Below, piece by piece: positions 1 to 7,252 of a stretch of 21,236 nucleotides of DNA; positions within the stretch are counted from its first letter, which is position 1; each line of letters begins with the position of its first letter. The stretch comes from an uncultured Lachnospiraceae bacterium (GTDB taxonomy: Bacteria; Bacillota; Clostridia; Lachnospirales; Lachnospiraceae), in the NCBI GenBank assembly GCA_910584695.1, contig CAJUBR010000049.1, positions 1 through 21,236 of the forward strand, in the 5' to 3' direction. The notes under the pieces are model-generated. The model had not been told where the DNA came from and ran no database searches. It saw only the letters and a program-made list of their open reading frames with translations. A program made the translations under genes and the position numbers.

Positions 1-1
1 T

Positions 2-64
2 GAAAGCGGTACAGATTTTTCAGAAGATAATTATATAGAACAAATCAGTGAATTTTTTGCATGA
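2..64 (+). CDS. 3' end of an unidentified gene (partial)
   Basis: Frame 2 is open from the window edge and ends at a TGA, giving a 20-residue C-terminal tail (ESGTDF...QISEFFA). A terminator-like hairpin follows about 50 bases later, which supports this being the real end of a gene that lies mostly outside the window. The tail is acidic and has no recognisable motif, so no function can be given. Confidence 0.5.
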   Translation, partial: ESGTDFSEDNYIEQISEFFA

Positions 65-113
65 AGTTAAGATACTGGTATAACCGAATGGCATAAAGAA
101 GATATAAAAAAAC

Positions 114-150
114 ACAGAACAAAAGTTCGATTTTGGTCTGTACTTTTTTT
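114..150 (+). terminator. Intrinsic terminator of the upstream gene
   Basis: ACAGAACAAAA (114-124) pairs with TTTTGGTCTGT (131-141) apart from one A/G mismatch, with the loop GTTCGA. Two bases later a run of seven T follows (144-150). The position just after the partial upstream gene fits a terminator. The stem also contains the GAAC-N4-GTTC box, so it could be an operator rather than, or as well as, a terminator. Confidence 0.6.
117..128. promoter_or_regulatory. Candidate LexA (SOS) box
   Basis: The sequence GAAC-AAAA-GTTC, followed by G, fits the Gram-positive LexA/DinR consensus CGAAC-N4-GTTCG, missing only the first C. uvrB is a classic LexA-regulated gene in Bacillus, and the box lies about 30 bases upstream of an extended -10 element pointing toward uvrB. 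The distance to the uvrB start (about 360 bases) is long, and the box overlaps a terminator-like hairpin, so regulation is inferred. Confidence 0.5.
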
Positions 151-158
151 GACTTATG

Positions 159-167
159 TGTTATAAT
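159..167 (+). promoter_or_regulatory. Extended -10 promoter, probably for uvrB
   Basis: TGTTATAAT is a TGn extension directly followed by a perfect TATAAT. The matching -35 position (139-144, TGTACT, 17-base spacer) is weak, as is usual for extended -10 promoters. Initiation near 174 would give uvrB a leader of about 310 bases. No better promoter was seen closer to the gene. Confidence 0.5.
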
Positions 168-275
168 AAAAAACCAAATGACTGGATAATACTATCTGTA
201 CTGGTTGATGTTATTCAGTGTTGTTTCGTTTTAAAAATAAGGTTTTCCTAAAGGATACTGCGTAATGTGACCTGC

Positions 276-368
276 ATTCGTGTAATTGCTATTTTAACGC
301 TTATTCGCCTGCTTTGCAAGTCCATTTTCACGAATCGAAAATCAAATTACACGAATTTCGGGCGAATA
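276..368 (+). repeat. Two interleaved inverted repeats in the uvrB leader
   Basis: ATTCGTGTAATT (276-287) is the exact reverse complement of AATTACACGAAT (345-356). TATTCGCC (302-309) is the exact reverse complement of GGCGAATA (361-368). The order is A-B-A'-B', so the two stems cannot nest. The four-base gap between A' and B' is too short to cross a 12-bp stem in a simple pseudoknot, so the stems are more likely alternative structures, or the repeats act as DNA binding sites. Confidence 0.6.
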
Positions 369-487
369 GGCAAACTTTTTGCACGGTAACAATGAGGAAA
401 ATGCCAGTTTGCAGGAGCATTTGACGAATGTCGTGACAACGAGAAAACCTGTTTTCGAGTGTCCGGTCACAAATTGGAGGTTTTCAT

Positions 488-2485
488 ATGCCAGAGTTCA
501 AATTACAAGCCCCCTACAAGCCCACAGGCGACCAGCCGCAGGCCATCGCCGAGCTGGTCAAAGGCTTCAAGGAGGGCAACCAATTCCAGACTTTACTAGG
601 GGTTACGGGTTCCGGCAAGACATTTACGATGGCGAATGTCATTCAGGAATTGCAGAAACCGACGCTGGTAATCGCCCACAACAAGACGCTTGCGGCGCAG
701 CTATACGGAGAATTTAAGGAGATGTTCCCTGAGAATGCGGTGGAATACTTTGTCTCCTACTACGATTATTACCAACCGGAGGCATATGTTCCGTCGACAG
801 ATACGTATATTGAGAAAGATTCCTCGATAAATGATGAGATTGATAAATTAAGGCATTCCGCAACAGCAGCTTTAATTGAACGGAAAGATGTGATTGTCAT
901 TTCTTCGGTGTCTTGTATCTATGGTATCGGTTCGCCGGAGGATTATGAGGAGATGATGCTTACCCTGCGTACAGGAATGACTTATGAATGGGACAAGCTG
1001 ATTACTGATTTAATTGATATCCAGTATGAGCGAAATGAAATGGATTTTAAGCGGGGAACTTTCCGGGTGCATGGGGATGTATTAGAGATTTTACCGGTCT
1101 CTACCTTTGAGGATGCCATCCGGATTGAATTTTTCGGGGATGAAATCGACCGCATGGTAGAATTCGACCCATTGACTGGTGAGGTAAAGAGAGGAATTAA
1201 CTGTGCGTTTATTTTTCCGGCATCCCATTATGTGGTGGCACAGGAAAAGATTGACCGTGCAGTGGAAGAGATTGAAGAAGAATTGGAGCAGCAGGTTGCT
1301 TATTTCAAGGAAAATGATAAGCTTTTAGAGGCACAGAGAATCAGTGAGCGAACCCATTTTGATATGGAAATGTTGCGGGAAACCGGATTTTGTTCCGGAG
1401 TGGAGAATTATTCCAGAGTGTTGGCAGGTTTGGAACCGGGGGCTACTCCGAATACTTTGCTGGAATTTTTTAAAGATGATTTTTTGATTATTATAGATGA
1501 ATCGCATATTACCGTTCCACAGATACGGGGTATGTATGCCGGAGACAGAGCAAGAAAGCAGACATTAGTAGATTTTGGTTTTCGGCTTCCATCGGCAATG
1601 GATAACCGTCCACTTAATTTTAGTGAATTTGAATCTAAGGTGGATCAGGTAATGTTTGTTTCGGCGACTCCTTCCGATTATGAGGCAGAGCATGAGCTGC
1701 TTCGTACGGAGCAGTTAATTCGGCCAACAGGTTTATTAGATCCGTTGATTGAGGTGAAGCCTGTGGAGGGACAGGTGGATGATCTGCTGTCCGAAGTGAA
1801 TAAAGAGGTAGAGAAAGGCAATAAGGTATTAGTTACGACACTGACAAAGAGGATGGCAGAAGATTTGACAGATTATCTGCGGGATCAGGGTGTAAAAGTG
1901 AAATACCTCCACTCGGATATTGATACTCTGGAGCGGATAGAGATTGTTCGTGATCTGCGTATGGGAATTTTTGATGTATTAGTGGGTATCAATCTGTTAA
2001 GGGAAGGTCTGGATATTCCGGAGATTACACTGGTAGCTATTTTGGATGCGGATAAGGAGGGATTTCTTCGTTCGGAAACTTCGCTGGTACAGACCATTGG
2101 GCGGGCCGCCCGTAACAGTGAGGGAAGGGTGATTATGTATGCAGATGAGATTACCCGATCTATGCGTGTGGCACTTGATGAGACCAATCGGAGACGCCAG
2201 ATTCAGGATGCGTATAATAAGGAACATGGAATTACACCGACTACAATACAGAAGTCTGTCCGGGATTTGATTACCACCTCTACGGATGAGGACATTGAGG
2301 CATTAAATGCCAAACTGAAAGAGAAAGATATCGAATCCATGACGAAAAAAGAGCTTCAGGAAGAGATTAAAAAATATACGAAGAAAATGGAGACAGCTGC
2401 GGCTGAGCTTAACTTTGAAATGGCAGCGGAGTACAGGGACAAGCTGAAGGAATTAAAGGTGGCATTAAGGGATTATGATAGTTAA
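488..2485 (+). CDS. uvrB: Excinuclease ABC subunit B
   Basis: UvrB is the damage-verification helicase-like subunit of UvrABC nucleotide excision repair. It receives damaged DNA from UvrA and then recruits UvrC for dual incision. The 665-residue length is normal for the family. Visible features are the N-terminal PYKPTGDQPQAI motif, Walker A GSGKT at 41-45, the DNA-inserting beta-hairpin YYDYYQPEAYVP at 91-102, the DESH Walker B at 337-340, the helicase motif QTIGRAARN, and a C-terminal UVR domain (about 622-660) that contacts UvrC. ATG 488 is preceded by TGGAGG with a 7-base gap. uvrA does not follow directly, unlike many uvrBA operons. By eye the first 250 bases are richer in G/C-ending codons than the rest of the gene. 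Confidence 0.98.
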   Translation: MPEFKLQAPYKPTGDQPQAIAELVKGFKEGNQFQTLLGVTGSGKTFTMANVIQELQKPTLVIAHNKTLAAQLYGEFKEMFPENAVEYFVSYYDYYQPEAYVPSTDTYIEKDSSINDEIDKLRHSATAALIERKDVIVISSVSCIYGIGSPEDYEEMMLTLRTGMTYEWDKLITDLIDIQYERNEMDFKRGTFRVHGDVLEILPVSTFEDAIRIEFFGDEIDRMVEFDPLTGEVKRGINCAFIFPASHYVVAQEKIDRAVEEIEEELEQQVAYFKENDKLLEAQRISERTHFDMEMLRETGFCSGVENYSRVLAGLEPGATPNTLLEFFKDDFLIIIDESHITVPQIRGMYAGDRARKQTLVDFGFRLPSAMDNRPLNFSEFESKVDQVMFVSATPSDYEAEHELLRTEQLIRPTGLLDPLIEVKPVEGQVDDLLSEVNKEVEKGNKVLVTTLTKRMAEDLTDYLRDQGVKVKYLHSDIDTLERIEIVRDLRMGIFDVLVGINLLREGLDIPEITLVAILDADKEGFLRSETSLVQTIGRAARNSEGRVIMYADEITRSMRVALDETNRRRQIQDAYNKEHGITPTTIQKSVRDLITTSTDEDIEALNAKLKEKDIESMTKKELQEEIKKYTKKMETAAAELNFEMAAEYRDKLKELKVALRDYDS

Positions 2486-2548
2486 TGTTTTCGGAACAGT
2501 TCAATGACATGAATGTTCATATATGAGAAGGCAGGGTTTCGGGAACAT

Positions 2549-2617
2549 ATAGGTAATTGTGAAACAGTTACACTGTGTGATACGTATATCCACTTTATGG
2601 GGTTCACAATTGCCTAT
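2549..2617 (+). repeat. Long inverted repeat downstream of uvrB
   Basis: Bases 2549-2563 (AT followed by AGGTAATTGTGAA) pair with 2603-2617 over 15 positions, with one G-T pair. Inside lies a smaller ACAGT (2564-2568) / ACTGT (2572-2576) hairpin. There is no T-run after it, so it is not a standard terminator. It lies between the uvrB stop and the terminator at 2672 and could stabilise the mRNA 3' end, be a binding site, or be part of a small RNA. Confidence 0.55.
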
Positions 2618-2671
2618 TCGGAAATATAAAATAAGAGGGAACAAATATAATATCGCATAGCAGTAATGGTG

Positions 2672-2703
2672 GCAGGGTGTAAAAACTCTGCTGCTGTTTT
2701 TTT
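2672..2703 (+). terminator. Intrinsic terminator after uvrB
   Basis: GCAGGGT (2672-2678) pairs with ACTCTGC (2685-2691), with one G-T pair and a six-base loop. After TGCTG comes a run of seven T (2697-2703). It lies 187 bases past the uvrB stop and before the next operon, and it is the best candidate for the uvrB transcript end. Confidence 0.6.
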
Positions 2704-2985
2704 CAATAAGTTTTACCCATGCAGTGGCAGAGTTTAGAAAAATACCTATTATCTGATTTTCATATATTGCAGATAATCTGAATTGTGAAAAATGAAAACA
2801 GATAATGACTGCTGTCGGACAAAAGTAATAAAACTTTAGACCTGATTTCGTGAAAATTAAAAAGATTTCATTCCCATTCAGGTAGGGTTTTATTCCCTTT
2901 TGGCTGAATAGGAAAAAATTCTGCCGATATAAAAAGTAAAAAGAACCGCCCATGGGGAAAATATCCGTATGGGAAAGGATGTGGA
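2704..2985 (+). promoter_or_regulatory. AT-rich regulatory region before the LytTR operon
   Basis: No gene is seen here. ATTATCTG (2748-2755) is the reverse complement of CAGATAAT at 2770-2777, and CAGATAAT occurs again at 2799-2806. TTCCCATTCAG (2871-2881) pairs with CTGAATAGGAA (2904-2914) apart from one mismatch. A TATAAA at 2928-2933 may be a -10 box, but its -35 (TGAATA, 2905-2910) is poor. Which regulator binds these repeats cannot be told from the sequence; the adjacent LytTR protein is one candidate. Confidence 0.4.
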
Positions 2986-3720
2986 TTGCAGGTGAGAAGA
3001 TTGAACATAGCTATATGTGATGACGAGAAAGTTATCCGTGAACAGATAAATAAATTGATAGGAAAAGGAAAACATGGCATTTACGCTGAACTTTATGAGA
3101 CGGGGGATGAGCTGATTGCCGCCGGAAAGCAGTTTGATATTGTGTTCCTTGACATACAGATGGAGGGGATGGATGGTATTGAGACGGCTAGAATACTTAA
3201 GGAGGGAAACGAAGAAACCATATTGATCTTTATAACAGGTATTCGGGAATATGTGTTTGAGGCATTTGACGTGGCAGCATTCCACTACCTGTTAAAACCG
3301 ATTGAGGAAACTAAATTCCATGAAGTGTTCCACCGGGCGAAAAGAGAGCTGGAAAGGCGGAAAAAGCAGAAAAAGCAGCGGGAGGAGCCGGTATTTATAA
3401 AAACAAGGAATCGCAGCTTCACGCTGGAAAAGGACAGCATCCTATATATTGAGAGCAGGGCGAAGAAAGTAGGAATCCATACCATGGAGAAGACGATAGA
3501 GGTATATGCATCTATGAATGAATTGGAAAAGCAGCTTGGAAGTGGTTTCTACCGAAGTCACAGGGGATATCTGGTAAATATGGCATATGTGGCAGAGTAC
3601 GATAGCGAAAGCATCACTTTAAGTAATGGGGAATATGTTTATCTGGCAAAAGAAAAGTACGGAGGATTTGTGAAAACTTATATGCAGTATCTGAGAAACG
3701 AGGTGGGTGTTGATGGCTAA
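2986..3720 (+). CDS. LytTR-family response regulator
   Basis: This is a cytoplasmic two-component regulator of the AgrA/LytR/VirR type. The receiver domain (about 7-122) has the acidic pair D12-D13, phospho-acceptor D56 in FLDIQM, T84 and K104. A basic linker (KKQKKQREE) leads to a LytTR DNA-binding domain (about 136-235) with the typical YIES...FYRSHRGYLVN pattern. The start is uncertain: in-frame TTG 2986, GTG 2992 and TTG 3001 are all possible, and no in-frame ATG lies at a plausible N-terminus. TTG 3001 would give MNIAICDDE, with AGGTGAG just upstream. The gene overlaps the downstream kinase by 8 bases, so the two are translationally coupled and likely partners. Confidence 0.9.
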   Translation: MQVRRLNIAICDDEKVIREQINKLIGKGKHGIYAELYETGDELIAAGKQFDIVFLDIQMEGMDGIETARILKEGNEETILIFITGIREYVFEAFDVAAFHYLLKPIEETKFHEVFHRAKRELERRKKQKKQREEPVFIKTRNRSFTLEKDSILYIESRAKKVGIHTMEKTIEVYASMNELEKQLGSGFYRSHRGYLVNMAYVAEYDSESITLSNGEYVYLAKEKYGGFVKTYMQYLRNEVGVDG

Positions 3721-5158
3721 ATGGATCATGGAAATACTTTGCATCCTGCTGCATTTATTTGAAGGATACTGCGTCCAGTTTTTTTTTCGTAGGGTTGCAA
3801 AACCTAAGCTGTCGGTAAAAGGTGCAGAGTGGACAGTCGGAATTATATGGATTGTGATAAGGTTTGCCAGTGAGGTTATATTTGCTGAAATGAACAGCAC
3901 CATGCTGGTCATGAGATTGATTTTTTCTACTATAGCTTTATTTATTTTTTGTGTGTGTTGGTATCAGGGAAATATTCTGTTAAAAATGTTCATGACGGTT
4001 CAGTTTATTTCCTTGAGTGAATTGGCATTTTGGGTAGGATACAGTTTAATTTATATTGGAAATATAATGACGGATTTGCTGGTGTATGAGGGAGACATGG
4101 TATTGATGGAACGCCTGCCTGTAATTGTAGGTATTGTATCCTGTCTTATGATAGCATTTATGGAAATAATACAAGGTGCTTTGCTCTTTGTTTCCATTAG
4201 AAAGATTGTAAGAAGTTATCATTACGGAGAAAAAGGAAGGATAGATAAAGAGGTGGTGTTCTATCTGTTCTCAGCCGTGGCAGGTGTGTTGGTTGCAGTA
4301 TTGATACGTCTCTTGGTAATTGTAGTCAAAGAGGGTGATCCGGTGCTGTTGTATGAAAAATATCCGGTATTATATCTTATTATTCCTATGATAGCACTGG
4401 TGCTGCTTGGGGCAATCGTGTTCAGTTTTTGTCTTTATCAGAAAATGGTGGTTTTACAAGAGGAGCGGGCAGAGAAGATTATATTGGAAAACCAAATTAC
4501 GCAGATGCAGAGTTCAATGGTGGAAATGGAGCATTTGTATGACGGGATACGTTCGGTTAAACATGATATGAAGAATCATATGGCGGTTTTGCAGAATCTA
4601 ATGCAGAACAGGTGTCTGTCTGACAGTAGCGGGGAGGGTGAGGAAATCCAGCATTATTTTGATGGAATATATCAGTCTGTGGAGCAGCTTGACAGCAAGG
4701 TATATACAGGAAACACGGTTGCTGATGCAGTAATCGGCAGTAAATTTAGCTATGCGGTGAAACAGATAAAAGGAATCAGGCTGGATGCAGGTAGTTTTAT
4801 ACTGTCAGATGCCGTTACGATAGAGGCTTATGATATGGGAATTATCTTAAACAACGGACTTGATAATGCAATTGAAGCATGTATAAGAATGCAGGAGAAA
4901 CGACCGGATGAGGAAATCTATATCACACTCAGGTCTTTTAAGGCAAAGAATATGTATTTCATAGAAATCGAGAACAGCTTTGATGGTGTGGCATTATTTC
5001 ATATGGACAGTGGTCTTCCTATATCGACAAAAGAGGATAAGGAGGTGCATGGGATTGGGTTAAAAAATATCAGGAAGTGTGCAGTAAAATATGGTGGCGA
5101 TATGGACTGTATTGTGAAAGGCAATAAATTCATACTGTCAGTCATGGTAAAAGGCTGA
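3713..5158 (+). CDS. GHKL sensor histidine kinase (AgrC-like)
   Basis: This is the membrane sensor partner of the LytTR regulator. The N-terminal 245 residues contain about six or seven hydrophobic segments with little extracytoplasmic sequence, as in AgrC/HPK10-type receptors. A coiled linker leads to the H-box SVKHDMKNH (phospho-acceptor H284), then the N-box NNGLDNAIEA (from N380) and the G-box HGIGLKNI of a GHKL ATPase. ATG 3713 is chosen because AGGTGG at 3701-3706 lies 6 bases upstream; the longer GTG start at 3707 has no site. No AgrB- or AgrD-like gene is nearby, so the ligand is unknown. Two uncharacterised genes follow 21 bases later in the same direction. Confidence 0.9.
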   Translation: MAKWIMEILCILLHLFEGYCVQFFFRRVAKPKLSVKGAEWTVGIIWIVIRFASEVIFAEMNSTMLVMRLIFSTIALFIFCVCWYQGNILLKMFMTVQFISLSELAFWVGYSLIYIGNIMTDLLVYEGDMVLMERLPVIVGIVSCLMIAFMEIIQGALLFVSIRKIVRSYHYGEKGRIDKEVVFYLFSAVAGVLVAVLIRLLVIVVKEGDPVLLYEKYPVLYLIIPMIALVLLGAIVFSFCLYQKMVVLQEERAEKIILENQITQMQSSMVEMEHLYDGIRSVKHDMKNHMAVLQNLMQNRCLSDSSGEGEEIQHYFDGIYQSVEQLDSKVYTGNTVADAVIGSKFSYAVKQIKGIRLDAGSFILSDAVTIEAYDMGIILNNGLDNAIEACIRMQEKRPDEEIYITLRSFKAKNMYFIEIENSFDGVALFHMDSGLPISTKEDKEVHGIGLKNIRKCAVKYGGDMDCIVKGNKFILSVMVKG

Positions 5159-5179
5159 TTGGAAAGGAGAAAATTTTAT

Positions 5180-5860
5180 ATGAGTATTTTAGGAGTAAGC
5201 AGTGTGTTGCTAGATGTATATCAGTTTGGAAAAAGAACACAGAGAACAGTCCCAAACGAAGCAGGTTTTACGGAGCAGTTGCAGAATATATTTGACAAAT
5301 GTTGCGAAGGTCAATACTCCGCTGCTTGCGGCAAGGTGATTGACTTGACAAGCTTGCAGGCAGGTGGGGCAATGGCAAAGAAAATTCGGAAAAACTATAA
5401 TGTAGTGTTAGATGTGGGAGGCACAGATAATGCTCAGACATTGATTCCCACGGGGATGTTGACGGATCATTATGATATACGCTGTACAAATTATGTAAGG
5501 ATTTCACCAAAAACATTATCAAATATGGAAAGGAATCCTGCTTTAAAAAGAAGAGTAATGAATGCAATAAAGGAATTTAGCAGTCAAGAGGAACAGGCAG
5601 AAATAAGAGCATTGCATCCACCTGTAAAAAGTGCCGGAATGATGATTTATCCGGAAGGAAAAACTCTTTATTGGCTTGAAAGCTATCCAAATGAGTTAGG
5701 CAATGAAAAGGGAAGGTCAATTATAGGAAAGGAGTCTATAAATGATTGTGTAAAAGGTTATGGCAATATGAATTATAGAATAACAGAAAATGATATGCAA
5801 AATATCTTATCTTTTATCGGTTATGGCTACATGGAATGTTATCGGCAAAAAGGATTTTAA
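5180..5860 (+). CDS. Uncharacterised MSI-type protein 1
   Basis: This 226-residue protein of unknown function begins MSILGVSSVLLDVYQFGKR. ATG 5180 has AAGGAG about 10 bases upstream; the open frame extends to a TTG at 5159, but that start has no site. It has no signal peptide, membrane helix or catalytic motif that I recognise. The middle has a VVLDVGGTDNAQTL stretch and the C-terminal half is rich in N, Y and G. It starts 21 bases after the sensor kinase stop, so it is probably co-transcribed with the LytTR/GHKL pair. The short MSI start followed by a low-complexity segment is shared with the next gene. I have an impression of similar uncharacterised proteins in Lachnospiraceae, but this is not certain. 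Confidence 0.75.
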   Translation: MSILGVSSVLLDVYQFGKRTQRTVPNEAGFTEQLQNIFDKCCEGQYSAACGKVIDLTSLQAGGAMAKKIRKNYNVVLDVGGTDNAQTLIPTGMLTDHYDIRCTNYVRISPKTLSNMERNPALKRRVMNAIKEFSSQEEQAEIRALHPPVKSAGMMIYPEGKTLYWLESYPNELGNEKGRSIIGKESINDCVKGYGNMNYRITENDMQNILSFIGYGYMECYRQKGF

Positions 5861-5907
5861 ATGATAGAGAGGATGCAAATAACAGTATGACAATGGAGGA
5901 TATAACA

Positions 5908-6540
5908 ATGAGTATTATAAATATTAATAGTGGTGCTAATTCATATTACGAAATTAAACAAAATGCAAGACAATTTAGTGGTTTGACAATAAATAATAAA
6001 GGAGAGTTTTCATTTAAAGACAAATCATTAAAAGGGGGTACAAATCCGGTAAATTCGGGAGAATTCCAAAGAAATTGGACGGAACAAAATGGCAGTGATA
6101 AAATGAATTATAAATTTGGACATTTGGGGGATGTTAAAAAAGAAGTGCAATGTATGGAAGCGTATTTGAAAATGAAACATGAAAATGTAGCAGCAAAGCG
6201 GTTTTTGACTTCACAGTCGGGAACCATGAGCTATAAAGCTGTGGTATTAAATGAAGAATTGAAAAAGGTTTTGTCTAATGTCATGAATTGCAGCACATTG
6301 GAAACGGAGCCGGAAGCAGATTTAAAAGAGGAAGAAACAGAAAGCAGGGCAGATATTGTTGTAAAGCCTGACGGTTCAAGAGTATTAGTGATTACAATAA
6401 GTAATGGAGGAATGGAAACTACAATGAGTTTGGAAATTTCCAAACCAACCGATATGGAAAATGATAATTTAAAGCAGGATAATGATAAAGAGATCGGAAA
6501 TAAAAATACAACAATGCAGGACAAGTGTGATATGCCGTGA
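5908..6540 (+). CDS. Uncharacterised MSI-type protein 2
   Basis: This 210-residue protein of unknown function begins MSIININSGANSYYEIKQ. ATG 5908 has TGGAGGA 7 bases upstream; the frame is open to 5836, but that part overlaps the previous gene and has no site. The N-terminal half is polar and N/G/S-rich. The middle has an ADIVVKPDGSRVLVITI segment leading to GGMETTMSLEISKPTDM, which looks like a short beta-rich module. The C-terminal tail is charged and probably disordered. No signal peptide or membrane helix is seen. It follows the previous gene by 47 bases and is the last apparent member of the operon. Composition is more AT-rich than the kinase gene. Confidence 0.75.
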   Translation: MSIININSGANSYYEIKQNARQFSGLTINNKGEFSFKDKSLKGGTNPVNSGEFQRNWTEQNGSDKMNYKFGHLGDVKKEVQCMEAYLKMKHENVAAKRFLTSQSGTMSYKAVVLNEELKKVLSNVMNCSTLETEPEADLKEEETESRADIVVKPDGSRVLVITISNGGMETTMSLEISKPTDMENDNLKQDNDKEIGNKNTTMQDKCDMP

Positions 6541-6727
6541 CCTTTGTGGCTGGTTGGATATTTTATAAATTTGTGGTATATATTTAAAATGTCACTTAGT
6601 ATAGTAAATTAATAGTATATCATGTTAAATAAATGTATTTACTAATGAACGAGAAATTACTATGGAAATCCAATTAAGTTTATTTGAGGCGATTTTAGAT
6701 TTAAGGCTTATTATTGGAGGAGTATTA

Positions 6728-7242
6728 TTAAAAAGCTTAAGAAAGCATATCGGAATTGTTCAGCAGGATGTATACCTCTTTTCCGGAACGGTGTATGACA
6801 ATATAGTTTATGGGAAACCGGAGGCTTCAAAGGAGGAAGTGATATCTGCAGCCAGACTTGCAGGAGCGGATGAATTCATTTGTGCGTTAAAGGGTGGGCA
6901 TGATACTTATATAGGGGAGCGTGGTGTGAAGCTGTCCGGTGGACAGAAGCAGCGGATCAGCATTGCCAGAGTATTCTTAAAAATCCGCCGATTTTGATTT
7001 TGGGTGAAGCAACCTCTGCCTTGGATAATGAAAGTGAATTTGAAGTAGCAAAATCTCTGGTGGAATTATCGGAGGGCAGGACGACTCTTACCATTGCTCA
7101 CAGATTGTCTAGTATCCGGAATTCTGACCGGATTCTGGTACTGACGGAGGAGGGCATTGTAGAGGAAGGCAGCCATGATAAACTGATGGAAAAACAGGGG
7201 ATGTACTATGAATTTTATACAATGGCAGATAAGTGGCAGTAG
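6728..7242 (+). pseudogene. Decayed ABC exporter ATPase fragment
   Basis: The C-terminal part of an MsbA/LmrA-type exporter ATPase remains. It starts at KSLRKHIGIVQQDVYLFSGT (Q-loop region) and continues through the signature LSGGQKQR, Walker B, D-loop SALD and the H-loop IAHRLSS. The membrane domain and Walker A are absent. The frame breaks near 6979-6983, where TTAAAAATCC has one A too few for the expected FLKNPPILIL reading, so the second half lies in another frame (from 6994). The Walker B motif reads ILGEATSALD instead of ILDEATSALD, a loss of the Mg-binding Asp. The fragment is therefore dead three times over. The 120 bases upstream (6541-6661) hold nothing recognisable. Confidence 0.88.
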
Positions 7243-7252
7243 CAATACTGCC
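7235..7252. repeat. Perfect GNRA-loop hairpin between convergent genes
   Basis: GGCAGTA (7235-7241), loop GCAA, TACTGCC (7246-7252) form a perfect 7-bp stem with a GNRA tetraloop. It overlaps the stop of the ABC remnant and abuts the stop of the convergent TetR gene. No T-run follows on either side, so it is a weak terminator candidate at best. Confidence 0.5.

Larger units (their letters stand above)
65..487 (+). other. Repeat-rich intergenic region and uvrB leader
   Basis: This 423-base stretch has no convincing gene. In order it holds a terminator-like hairpin containing a LexA-type box (114-150), an extended -10 promoter (159-167), two interleaved inverted repeats (276-368), and a hairpin close to the uvrB start. 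In that last hairpin GTGAC 433-437 can pair with GTCAC 466-470, and GAAAAC 443-448 with GTTTTC 451-456. The CGAAT/ATTCG pentamer recurs at least five times between 276 and 368. The uvrB ribosome binding site (TGGAGG, 475-480) ends the region. Confidence 0.6.

Noticed and set aside
379..717. 112-codon plus-strand frame overlapping the uvrB start
   Set aside because: It lies in a different frame over conserved uvrB sequence and has no ribosome binding site or family signal.
2495..2572. AgrA-like ACAGTT half-sites at 2497 and 2564
   Set aside because: They are single copies about 68 bases apart, not the tandem spacing of about 21 bases expected for LytTR regulators.
2501..3285. Several minus-strand open frames over the intergenic region and the LytTR gene
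   Set aside because: They are low-complexity F/I/C-rich translations of AT-rich DNA, antisense to a real gene, without start signals.
2704..6540. A complete agr quorum-sensing locus
   Set aside because: Regulator and kinase are agr-like, but no AgrB protease or AgrD-like peptide gene is found, and the two downstream proteins have no membrane or protease features.
6541..6727. Possible gene or mobile-element end before the ABC remnant
   Set aside because: The sequence is AT-rich without a ribosome binding site, conserved protein pattern or clear terminal repeat; the frame from 6662 is arbitrary until the ABC similarity begins.
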